This document shows, in pieces, positions 1-5,277 of a stretch of DNA of 5,281 bases. The translations under genes and the position numbers were made by a program. The stretch's first letter is position 1, and each line of letters starts with the position of its first letter. Location: NCBI GenBank assembly GCA_900767915.1, contig CAAGAX010000020.1:1-5281 (forward strand), written 5' to 3'. The DNA comes from Acholeplasmatales bacterium (lineage in GTDB: Bacteria; Bacillota_I; Bacilli_A; Acholeplasmatales; Anaeroplasmataceae). The notes beneath the pieces were generated by a model, which was given only the letters and a program-made list of their open reading frames with translations, was not told the origin of the DNA and searched no databases.

Positions 1-15
1 CAAGATTATTCAATT

Positions 16-53
16 ATCCTCGTTTTTAAAAAATGATAAAATCGAGGATTTTT
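16..53 (+). terminator. Probable rho-independent terminator of an upstream plus-strand gene
   Basis: ATCCTCG (16-22) and CGAGGAT (43-49) form a perfect 7-bp GC-containing stem. The loop is about 20 nt and AT-rich, and can add further A-T pairs after one mismatch. TTTTT (49-53) follows on the plus strand. The minus strand has no T-run after the stem, so the terminator faces right and presumably ends a gene lying left of the window. Confidence 0.6.
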
Positions 54-61
54 ATGCTTGG

Positions 62-108
62 TATAAATAAATTTAAATATTTTTCAAATATCTCTTGATT
101 TATTTATA
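62..108. repeat. AT-only inverted repeat 3' of the fruK-HAD operon
   Basis: TATAAATAAAT (62-72) and ATTTATTTATA (98-108) are perfect 11-bp inverted copies around a 25-nt spacer, just past the stop of the HAD gene. It might act as a weak 3' hairpin for the minus-strand operon. It has no G or C and no clear T-run, so a termination role is only a guess. Confidence 0.3.
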
Positions 109-116
109 GTAGGCTT

Positions 117-758
117 CTATAAATAATCTATTAAATCGATAGCACTCTTACACACTAAAGCTACCATATTCTTAATATCATCAGTAACATCTGTTAAATC
201 CGGAATCATAACAACCTTACATGAAGCACTATAAGCACTTTTTATTCCATTAGGAGAATCCTCTATAGCTAATACCTCATTAGGTATTAGCTTATAATGA
301 GAACAAATATATTCATAAATATCAGGATAAGGCTTACCTCTTTTCAATCCCTTAACAGATAATACCTCACAAATATATTTATTTAATCCATAATACTCTA
401 AATGCATATTAACCATATCTATACTTGATGATGAAGCAACAATAATAGTATAGCCTTTATTTCTTAGATATTCAAATAATTCATAAATTCCCCTCTTCAA
501 AGGGAATTTATTTATTTTTAAAGAATCATTCATTATTTCTCTTCTTTTTTCCCTAACAATATTATAATTATCTATTCCATTAAATAAAGATGAGGCAATA
601 TTTTTATCACAGCTTCTTAAGGATAATAATTCCTCATTATTTAATTTATATCCATAATAGAGGCTAGCTTCCTTCCAAGCCGTATAATATTCCTTCTCAG
701 AATCTACTATTACTCCATCAAAATCAAAAATAATATATTTAGATTTACATAGCTCCAT
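117..758 (-). CDS. HAD-superfamily hydrolase, beta-phosphoglucomutase-like
   Basis: This is a soluble HAD phosphatase or phosphomutase with all four motifs. Numbered from the upstream GTG (767), they are: motif I FDFDGVIVDS with nucleophile D15 and acid/base D17; motif II VASSSS with S112; motif III lysine K145 in GKPYPD; motif IV IEDSPNGI with E169/D170 binding Mg2+. A helical cap (about 24-90) lies between motifs I and II, as in the beta-PGM/phosphatase-like subfamily, and about 214 residues is normal for it. A start at GTG 767 overlaps fruK by 8 nt. I prefer ATG 758 because AGGTGA (765-770, inside the last fruK codons) sits at the right distance from it; the gene then starts 1 nt after the fruK stop. 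Co-transcription with fruK suggests a sugar-phosphate substrate, but the exact substrate cannot be read from sequence. Confidence 0.88.
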   Translation of the reverse strand: MELCKSKYIIFDFDGVIVDSEKEYYTAWKEASLYYGYKLNNEELLSLRSCDKNIASSLFNGIDNYNIVREKRREIMNDSLKINKFPLKRGIYELFEYLRNKGYTIIVASSSSIDMVNMHLEYYGLNKYICEVLSVKGLKRGKPYPDIYEYICSHYKLIPNEVLAIEDSPNGIKSAYSASCKVVMIPDLTDVTDDIKNMVALVCKSAIDLIDYL

Positions 759-759
759 A

Positions 760-1665
760 TTATTCACCTAATAATAAATTATATATTTTATCTATATCAT
801 TTTTCATTGCTAATCCTCTACTAAAGGCAGTCGCACTTCCTGAAGAAACACCATATTTTACCGCATCTATTAAATCATTACTATTTATATATTTATATAA
901 AAATCCAGCTATTAATGAATCTCCTGCACCAACAGTATTTAAAACTTCACCAGATATTGATTTAATAAATGTAGGATTAATAGTATCACCTAAAATTAAA
1001 GCTCCTTTATCCATTGAAACAATAACATTTTGAGCTCCCATATTATTTAATTTTTTAGCATAAAAAATAAGCTCATCATAATTTATAATTTTAATATTAA
1101 ATATTTCTTCTAGCTCTAATATATTAGGCTTAACTAAAAAAGGATGATATACTAATGTATTAACTAAGGAATTATTAGTAGTATCTACAATTATATTTAC
1201 TTTTTTATTTTGAATACTTCTTATAATATCTAAATAAATATCACTAGAAATATTTTTAGGAATATCTCCTGATAATATTAAATAATCTCCATCCTTAATA
1301 TTATTTATTTTATTAATTAAAATATTAATATCATTATCAGTAATTATTGGTCCTATTCCATTAATTGCAGTTTCAATTTCACTACTAACCTTTACATTAA
1401 TTCTAGTTATACCATCAATATGAACAAAATCATTAATAATCCCTAATTCTTCTAATTCTCTTTCAATATAATCTCCTGAAAAGCCACCTAAAAAGCCTAA
1501 AGCTTTACTTTTAATTCCTAAATTATTAAGTACAATAGAGACATTAATTCCCTTTCCACCAGGAATATATTTTTCATTTTTGCTTCTATTAATTTTACCA
1601 ATTTCAAGCTTATCTAATTCCATTACATAATCTAATGCAGGAGAAAGCGTTACAGTATATATCAT
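760..1665 (-). CDS. fruK: 1-phosphofructokinase, PfkB family
   Basis: Predicted cytoplasmic kinase converting fructose 1-phosphate and ATP to fructose 1,6-bisphosphate, the step after PTS uptake of fructose. The N-terminus TVTLSPALD is the hallmark of the 1-PFK/LacC branch. PfkB signature 1 is PGGKGINVS (35-43). Signature 2 is NTVGAGDSLIAGFL with the GAGD anion hole at 246-249, making D249 the catalytic base. GSATAFSRGLA near residue 271 is typical of FruK. The length of 301 aa is normal. ATG 1665 has a good site, GAGGTGG, four bases upstream. The usual partners (fructose PTS permease fruA, regulator fruR) are not in the window; instead a HAD phosphatase gene follows 1 nt later. Tagatose-6-phosphate kinase (LacC) is the main alternative, but no lac/tagatose genes are visible. 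Confidence 0.87.
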   Translation of the reverse strand: MIYTVTLSPALDYVMELDKLEIGKINRSKNEKYIPGGKGINVSIVLNNLGIKSKALGFLGGFSGDYIERELEELGIINDFVHIDGITRINVKVSSEIETAINGIGPIITDNDINILINKINNIKDGDYLILSGDIPKNISSDIYLDIIRSIQNKKVNIIVDTTNNSLVNTLVYHPFLVKPNILELEEIFNIKIINYDELIFYAKKLNNMGAQNVIVSMDKGALILGDTINPTFIKSISGEVLNTVGAGDSLIAGFLYKYINSNDLIDAVKYGVSSGSATAFSRGLAMKNDIDKIYNLLLGE

Positions 1666-1695
1666 ATTTCCACCTCAAAATATGTAATAATTATC

Positions 1696-1724
1696 CATAT
1701 ATCACTACAATAAGTCTATTACAA
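1696..1724 (-). promoter_or_regulatory. Candidate promoter of the fruK-HAD operon
   Basis: Read on the minus strand, TTGTAA (1719-1724) is a possible -35 and TATATG (1696-1701) a -10, with a 17-bp spacer and TG one base before the -10 (extended -10). It lies about 30 bp upstream of the fruK ATG. AT-rich DNA gives many such matches, so this is only the best candidate in the gap. Confidence 0.35.
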
Positions 1725-1779
1725 AAATAATTAATATTCAATAGTTTTAAAAATAATCCAAAATATTTAAATTTCATTT

Positions 1780-1813
1780 TACCGAATACATTCTAATTAA
1801 TACCGAATACATT
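1780..1813 (+). promoter_or_regulatory. Two perfect 13-bp direct repeats, candidate LytTR operator
   Basis: TACCGAATACATT occurs at 1780-1792 and again at 1801-1813, with starts exactly 21 bp apart, i.e. two helical turns. LytTR-family regulators are known to bind pairs of short direct repeats with this spacing just upstream of the -35 region. The operon downstream encodes a LytTR protein, so autoregulation is the natural inference. Measured from the proposed -10 at 1843, the promoter-proximal repeat ends near -42, a usual activator position. The repeats also lie upstream of divergent fruK, about 115 bp from its start codon. Confidence 0.6.
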
Positions 1814-1842
1814 ACTTTTATATATTTTTTATTTTAAATAAA

Positions 1843-1848
1843 TATAAT
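1843..1848 (+). promoter_or_regulatory. Candidate -10 box of the ABC/LytTR operon
   Basis: TATAAT is a perfect -10 hexamer. The region 17-19 bp upstream (ATATAT or TTATAT) is a poor -35, as expected for an activator-dependent promoter. The start of transcription would fall near 1855, leaving a very short leader of about 10 nt that begins with the GGTGAT ribosome site. An alternative -10 is TATATT at 1821-1826, whose -35 would be covered by the repeats. Confidence 0.4.
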
Positions 1849-1858
1849 GTAATCGGTG
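1846..1858 (-). repeat. Inverted third copy of the 13-bp repeat (11/13)
   Basis: AATGTAATCGGTG matches the reverse complement of the direct repeat (AATGTATTCGGTA) at 11 of 13 positions. It overlaps the -10 box, the likely transcription start and the first bases of the GGTGAT ribosome site (1855-1860). It could be a repressor-type site, or it could pair with the repeat at 1801-1813 in a longer transcript. Confidence 0.4.
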
Positions 1859-1864
1859 ATAAAA

Positions 1865-2581
1865 ATGGAAGCTATAAAAATAAAAAATTTAACTAAAAAA
1901 TATAAATCTACAATAGCATTAAATAATATATCATTATCAATACATGAAAATGAATTATTTGGATTATTAGGCATTAATGGAGCAGGTAAAACTACATTAA
2001 TTAAAATTTTATCAGGATTAATTAATAAAACTAGTGGTAATGCTTATATTTATAATTATGATTTAGATCATAATGATAATATTAAAAAAATAATAAATAT
2101 ATCTCCTCAAGAAACAGCTATTGCGTTAAATCTAACTGTATTAGAAAATCTTAAATTCTTTCAAGAAATATATAATCAAAATGATAATGAATATCTTTTT
2201 GATATTATTAATAAATTATCATTAAATAATGTTATTAATAAAAAAGCTAAAACTCTATCCGGAGGATATCAAAGAAGACTTTCAAGCGCAATAAGCTTAA
2301 TATCTAAGCCTAAAATACTATTTCTAGATGAACCAACACTAGGTCTTGATGTAATTTCTAGAAGAGAGCTTTGGAAAATAATAAAAGAATTAAAAAATAA
2401 AATAACGATAATATTAACATCCCACTATTTAGAAGAAATTGAAGAATTATGTGATAGAGTAGCTATATTAAAGGATGGTAATATCCTAAAGGTTGGTAGA
2501 ATTAATGATATTATTAGTAATTCTAATGAAAAAAGCTTTGAAGAAGCATTTATTAAAATTATAGGTGGTGATTTAAAATGA
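1865..2581 (+). CDS. ABC transporter ATP-binding protein
   Basis: Cytoplasmic ATPase subunit that drives the permease encoded next. Counting from ATG 1865: Walker A GINGAGKT (36-43), Q-loop glutamine Q82 in ISPQE, signature LSGGYQRR (131-138), Walker B ILFLDEP (151-157) with catalytic E156, D-loop GLD (160-162) and H-loop H187 in LTSH. All catalytic elements are intact and 238 aa is a normal single-domain length. An upstream in-frame GTG at 1856 is possible. I prefer ATG 1865 because GGTGAT (1855-1860) lies at ribosome-site distance from it and the GTG itself is inside that site. The domain belongs to the ABC-2/drug-exporter class (CcmA/NatA-like). The stop overlaps the permease start in ATGA, so the two are translationally coupled. 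Substrate unknown. Confidence 0.93.
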   Translation: MEAIKIKNLTKKYKSTIALNNISLSIHENELFGLLGINGAGKTTLIKILSGLINKTSGNAYIYNYDLDHNDNIKKIINISPQETAIALNLTVLENLKFFQEIYNQNDNEYLFDIINKLSLNNVINKKAKTLSGGYQRRLSSAISLISKPKILFLDEPTLGLDVISRRELWKIIKELKNKITIILTSHYLEEIEELCDRVAILKDGNILKVGRINDIISNSNEKSFEEAFIKIIGGDLK

Positions 2582-3381
2582 AAGCATTAATATTTACTAA
2601 AAGAAATTTATTAGAATTAATAAGAAATCCTTTATTATATATATTTTCATTTTTATTCCCAGTAGTAATGCTTATATTATTTGTAATAATAAAAAATAAT
2701 ATAAATACTTATATGCCTATATTTGAATTAAATAGCTTAATTCCTGGTATAATAATGTTTTCCTTCTCATTCATTACCTTAATGGTAGCATTATTAATTT
2801 CTAAGGATAAATCACAAGCCTTTTTAAAAAGATTATTTACTTCTCCTTTGAAGGCCAAAAGCTTTATAATCGGTTATTTTATTCCTTATTTAATTATAGG
2901 AATAATTCAAGAGCTAATATGTATTATAACTGGATATATAATAGCTACTATTACTAAGGAAGCCTATATGTCAGTACTATCATCTGTTTATTTATCATTA
3001 GAAATGCTACCACTATTAGCTATAAATATATTATTAGGAATCATTATTGGAATTACCCTAAATGATAAATCAGCTCCAGCCATAACATCAATATTTATAT
3101 CAATATCAGGTGTATTAGGTGGTGCATGGATGCCATTAGATTCAATGAAGAAGCTAGAATCTATATCAAGCTATTTTCCCTTCTATTCTTCTGTTTGTTT
3201 AGGAAGAATTATTACAAAGGCATATCATACTCCTTTAAATCAAGATGATTATTTAAATCCAATTATTTATTCCTTTAATCCTTCAGCAATTAAATATATA
3301 ATTGTTATAGGAGCTTATTTATTAGTATTAATTATATCATCAGTATTTATATTCAAAAAAATGATGAAATCAGATAATTAA
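2578..3381 (+). CDS. ABC-2 type transporter permease
   Basis: Integral membrane subunit pairing with the ATPase immediately upstream. Hydrophobicity gives six helices at about 18-38, 53-75, 96-124, 141-161, 167-190 and 238-259, the ABC-2 half-transporter layout. The segment GVLGGAWMPLDSM (178-190), followed by an amphipathic stretch ending FPFYSS, is characteristic of ABC-2 exporters such as drug, antibiotic or polysaccharide efflux permeases. There is no large extracellular domain, which argues against a BceB-type peptide sensor. At 267 aa it is complete. The ATG overlaps the ATPase stop by 4 nt and is served by AGGTGGTGA inside the ATPase C-terminal codons. Export is more likely than import because no substrate-binding protein is present; the substrate cannot be told. 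Confidence 0.88.
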   Translation: MKALIFTKRNLLELIRNPLLYIFSFLFPVVMLILFVIIKNNINTYMPIFELNSLIPGIIMFSFSFITLMVALLISKDKSQAFLKRLFTSPLKAKSFIIGYFIPYLIIGIIQELICIITGYIIATITKEAYMSVLSSVYLSLEMLPLLAINILLGIIIGITLNDKSAPAITSIFISISGVLGGAWMPLDSMKKLESISSYFPFYSSVCLGRIITKAYHTPLNQDDYLNPIIYSFNPSAIKYIIVIGAYLLVLIISSVFIFKKMMKSDN

Positions 3382-3398
3382 TATAGAAGGGAGTATTT

Positions 3399-3827
3399 AT
3401 GAAATGTAGTACCTTTATCGATAAGAATCATGAGGAAGAGGTAATAATATACGCTCATGAAAGAAATAATATAGTTTTAGAAATAGAAAGACTTACTAGT
3501 GATAATATAAATATAAAAGGTATTAATAATAGAGAAGCTATTATATTAGATTTAAATATAGTTAATTGCTTTATATCTGAAAATAATAAGGTATACGCAT
3601 TAATTAATGATAAAAAATATCAGGTTAAAGAAAAGCTATATCAATTAGTAGATTTATTAGGAAATAATTATATTAAAATAAATCAATCATGTATAGCTAA
3701 TATAAAGCAAATTAAAAGCTTTAAATCATCTATAGGTGGAGCTATTCTTGTTACATTTAAAAACAATTATTATGATTATATTTCAAGAAGAGAGTTAAAA
3801 AATGTTAAAGAAAGGCTAGGATTATAA
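3399..3827 (+). CDS. LytTR-domain DNA-binding transcriptional regulator
   Basis: Stand-alone LytTR regulator of 142 aa with no receiver domain. Residues 1-44 are a short N-terminal extension. About 45-140 form the LytTR beta-rich DNA-binding domain, recognised by the LxNIVNCFISENNKVYALI opening strands, YIKINQSCIANI (91-102) and ISRREL (128-133) near the C-terminus, both strongly conserved in this family. The ATG follows GAAGGGAG (3386-3393) at 5 nt, 17 nt after the permease stop. Its stop is separated by a single T from the DUF3021 start. LytTR proteins bind paired direct repeats; the pair at 1780-1813 ahead of this operon is the obvious candidate target. Without a receiver domain there is no phosphorylation input, so activity is probably set by the co-encoded membrane protein (inference). 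Confidence 0.87.
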   Translation: MKCSTFIDKNHEEEVIIYAHERNNIVLEIERLTSDNINIKGINNREAIILDLNIVNCFISENNKVYALINDKKYQVKEKLYQLVDLLGNNYIKINQSCIANIKQIKSFKSSIGGAILVTFKNNYYDYISRRELKNVKERLGL

Positions 3828-3828
3828 T

Positions 3829-4257
3829 ATGAATAAATATATTAAAGATTATTTGTTAAGAGGATTAATATTTTCAGGTTTTGGTCCTATAATCTATGGA
3901 ATAGTATGCTTAATAATAGAATCAATGGGAAATTATAACATTACTGGTATTCAAGTATTTCTAGGTATAATCACAACATATATTATCGCATTTGTTCATG
4001 CAGGATCTAGCATATTCCCTCAAATAGAACATATAAGTAAGGTTAAAGCTCTATTTTTACAACTTATAAGCTTATATTTAGCTTATACTATAGGATATTT
4101 ATTAAATGGTTGGATTCCATTTAATATAATTGTATTTATAATATATAGTTCTTGTTTTATAGGTGGATTTTTATTAATTTGGTTAATTATTTATCTAACT
4201 ACTAAAAGACAGGCAAAACTATTAAATGATAAATTATGTCAAAAAAATAATAATTAA
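3829..4257 (+). CDS. DUF3021 family four-helix membrane protein
   Basis: Small integral membrane protein of 142 aa with four predicted helices at about 11-31, 41-60, 73-92 and 98-122, and a lysine-rich cytoplasmic tail (126-142). RGLIFSGFGPIIYGIV at the N-terminus, FLGIITTYIIAFVHAGSSIF in helix 2, and the YLLNGWIPF turn between helices 3 and 4 are the pattern I associate with DUF3021. Family members are usually encoded directly beside LytTR regulators, as here, where the start is 1 nt after the LytTR stop (TAATATG). AGGATT in the last LytTR codons is a weak ribosome site, suggesting coupled translation. The biochemical role is not established. By analogy with LytTR-plus-membrane-inhibitor pairs such as HdrRM and BrsRM of Streptococcus mutans, it may sequester or signal to the regulator. 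Confidence 0.82.
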   Translation: MNKYIKDYLLRGLIFSGFGPIIYGIVCLIIESMGNYNITGIQVFLGIITTYIIAFVHAGSSIFPQIEHISKVKALFLQLISLYLAYTIGYLLNGWIPFNIIVFIIYSSCFIGGFLLIWLIIYLTTKRQAKLLNDKLCQKNNN

Positions 4258-4269
4258 AAGGTGCTGAAG

Positions 4270-4302
4270 ATGAATAAGAATATAATAAATTATCTAGTGT
4301 AA
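4270..4302 (+). other. Ten-codon ORF with a well-placed ribosome site, possible gene stump
   Basis: AGGTG (4259-4263), directly after the DUF3021 stop, lies 6 nt before ATG 4270, as good a ribosome site as the genes upstream have. The frame reads MNKNIINYLV and stops at TAA 4300. In the overlapping frame from 4296, SVSVLAVKKLTCF runs on to a TAA at 4335-4337, so one base change in length would give a roughly 22-residue, partly hydrophobic peptide or gene start. It may be a real tiny gene, or the 5' remains of a fifth operon gene destroyed by the IS to its right. I recognise no family. Confidence 0.3.
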
Positions 4303-4368
4303 GTGTATTAGCTGTAAAAAAGTTAACATGTTTCTAACTATAAATTATCTATTGTGGTTTTTTTAAAA

Positions 4369-4432
4369 AAAATACCTCTTTCTTGGTATAATGGAGTTGT
4401 CAATAAACCATTAATTTAATAAGAGGTATTTT
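4369..4432. repeat. 12-bp perfect inverted repeat with 40-nt spacer in an IS leader
   Basis: AAAATACCTCTT (4369-4380) and AAGAGGTATTTT (4421-4432) are perfect inverted copies. The spacer contains TGGTATAAT (4384-4392), an extended -10 pattern, so the right arm would lie in the leader just before the start of the broken transposase. AAGAGGT in the right arm could also have been its ribosome site, making the pairing a possible brake on transposase translation. The left arm lies next to a T7-A8 tract (4358-4372). Confidence 0.5.
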
Positions 4433-4436
4433 ATAT

Positions 4437-4680
4437 TAGACTTAATATAATACCATAAAATTGTACCTAAATAAAGATAATAATCTTGTATGTCAAATTT
4501 GTGGTAGTGAATATATATGTTAGGGGATAGGGATCTAAAATTTCAAAAACTAAAACTTCATTTCAGGATTCACCATTAGTTTTTGTAAATGTTCATCGAA
4601 TAACATACGTTTGTGAGAATAAACATCATTTTTCTCAAGAAAATCCGATTACTCATAAAATTACGTATAATCAATATTGA
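4437..4680 (+). pseudogene. Decayed transposase N-terminus, ISL3-like zinc-finger region
   Basis: One protein can be pieced together across lesions. The frame 4449-4520 gives LVCQICGSEYIC with a CxxC pair. TAG (4521) stands where TAT (Tyr) is likely. An extra A near 4533 shifts the frame. From 4534 the text runs SKTKTSFQDSPLVFVNVHR, then ITYVCENKHHFSQENPITHK, to TGA at 4678-4680. CxxCG, D-P, HR-x-x-Y-x-C and F-x-x-x-NP-I in this order resemble the N-terminal zinc-binding region of ISL3-family transposases. The start also looks damaged: TTAGACTTAA at 4436-4445 where ATGACTCAA might once have stood. The catalytic domain is absent. The fragment is a non-functional relic; the family call is from motif spacing only. 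Confidence 0.55.
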
Positions 4681-4682
4681 TT
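4669..4682. repeat. Perfect 14-bp palindrome at the end of the transposase relic
   Basis: AATCAATATTGATT is its own reverse complement and spans the point where recognisable transposase sequence ends. It could mark a rearrangement junction, a protein site or chance in AT-rich DNA. With no loop it is not a convincing terminator. Confidence 0.35.
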
Positions 4683-4720
4683 GTTTTGTTGTCTTTATTG
4701 ATTAGTCTTCTTCTAATAAC

Positions 4721-5098
4721 TTAATATAATACTGATGTATAGTAAACATTATATGGAATACAAAAATCATCTCCATTAAAATTAATATCAAAATTTAAGT
4801 CACACCCAATAGATTGAATATTTTCATTAGAAATATTAAAATCAATTTTTAAAATTATTCCATTTGTGTAATCTAATATATCTAATTTTTCTGAAAAATT
4901 ATTAAATTCAACTCCATTTATAGTATAATTATTTTTACGCTCAACTTTTAAAGAGAATGGATTATAATTTATATAAAAACATTTGTTTTTTCCATCAACA
5001 ACTAAATCACTATATTTTGACATAGTAATCCCTAAATTAGTATTATTTGAATAGCTTCTAGGATATGATGGTAAAGATTCATAACTATCATTATACAT
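4721..5098 (-). CDS. Hypothetical protein, probably 5'-truncated
   Basis: I do not recognise this 125-residue protein. It is hydrophilic, rich in Asn, Tyr, Asp and Ile, with alternating hydrophobic residues suggesting beta strands, and has no signal peptide or membrane helix. The ATG at 5098 has no ribosome site. The frame stays open upstream to 5167 (reading PKIDKIIFIINDVQVDIKYN and on to IEL) with no ATG, ending at TAA 5168-5170 beside the IS-like end. It is therefore likely the 3' part of a longer gene cut by insertion. Alternatively translation starts at ATG 5023 (residue 26), where AGGG (5030-5033) sits 6 nt upstream, giving 100 residues. The gene is isolated between two IS remnants and no terminator is evident after its stop. 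Confidence 0.5.
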   Translation of the reverse strand: MYNDSYESLPSYPRSYSNNTNLGITMSKYSDLVVDGKNKCFYINYNPFSLKVERKNNYTINGVEFNNFSEKLDILDYTNGIILKIDFNISNENIQSIGCDLNFDINFNGDDFCIPYNVYYTSVLY

Positions 5099-5213
5099 TA
5101 ATTCAATATTATATTTTATATCAACTTGAACATCATTTATAATAAATATAATTTTATCTATCTTAGGTTAATTGAAATAGTTAATTCCGCTTTAAATAGT
5201 TGAACTTCATTTT

Positions 5214-5244
5214 TTGCAAAAGTAACTTCCGCTTATGGTATAAT
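5214..5244 (+). promoter_or_regulatory. Extended -10 promoter for the gene beyond the right edge
   Basis: TATAAT (5239-5244) is preceded by TGG (5236-5238), an extended -10 element. TTGCAA (5214-5219) is a fair -35 at 19 bp, somewhat long, which the extended -10 would offset. It points right, towards the ribosome site at 5271. Confidence 0.6.
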
Positions 5245-5269
5245 AGTAATTACCTTGAGTTTGGCTTGT

Positions 5270-5277
5270 GAGGAGGT
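5270..5277 (+). promoter_or_regulatory. Strong ribosome-binding site of a gene starting outside the window
   Basis: GAGGAGGT is a near-perfect Shine-Dalgarno, stronger than any other here. Only AGCC remains before the window ends, so a start codon is expected within a few bases. TACCT (5251-5255) can pair with AGGTA (5274-5278), which could partly mask the site. Confidence 0.65.

Noticed and set aside
760..1665. Tagatose-6-phosphate kinase (lacC)
   Set aside because: Same branch of PfkB, but the C-terminal GSATAFSRGLA pattern and lack of lac/tagatose neighbours favour fruK; not fully excluded.
1681..1800. Catabolite-repression (cre) or FruR-type operator upstream of fruK
   Set aside because: No sequence close enough to a cre consensus or a palindromic operator was found by eye.
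1865..3381. BceAB-type antimicrobial-peptide sensing transporter
   Set aside because: The permease has six helices and 267 residues and lacks the large extracellular domain and ten helices of BceB.
4339..4372. T7 tract followed by A8 as a rho-independent terminator for the LytTR operon
   Set aside because: No GC-containing stem precedes the T-run; GTTA/TAAC at 4322-4338 is only 4 bp.
5161..5238. Minus-strand open stretch reading AEVTFAKNEVQLFKAEL, as a possible frameshifted upstream part of the gene at 4721-5098
   Set aside because: It coincides with the three tandem ~20-bp repeats, whose periodicity explains the apparent protein text, and it lies inside the proposed IS end.
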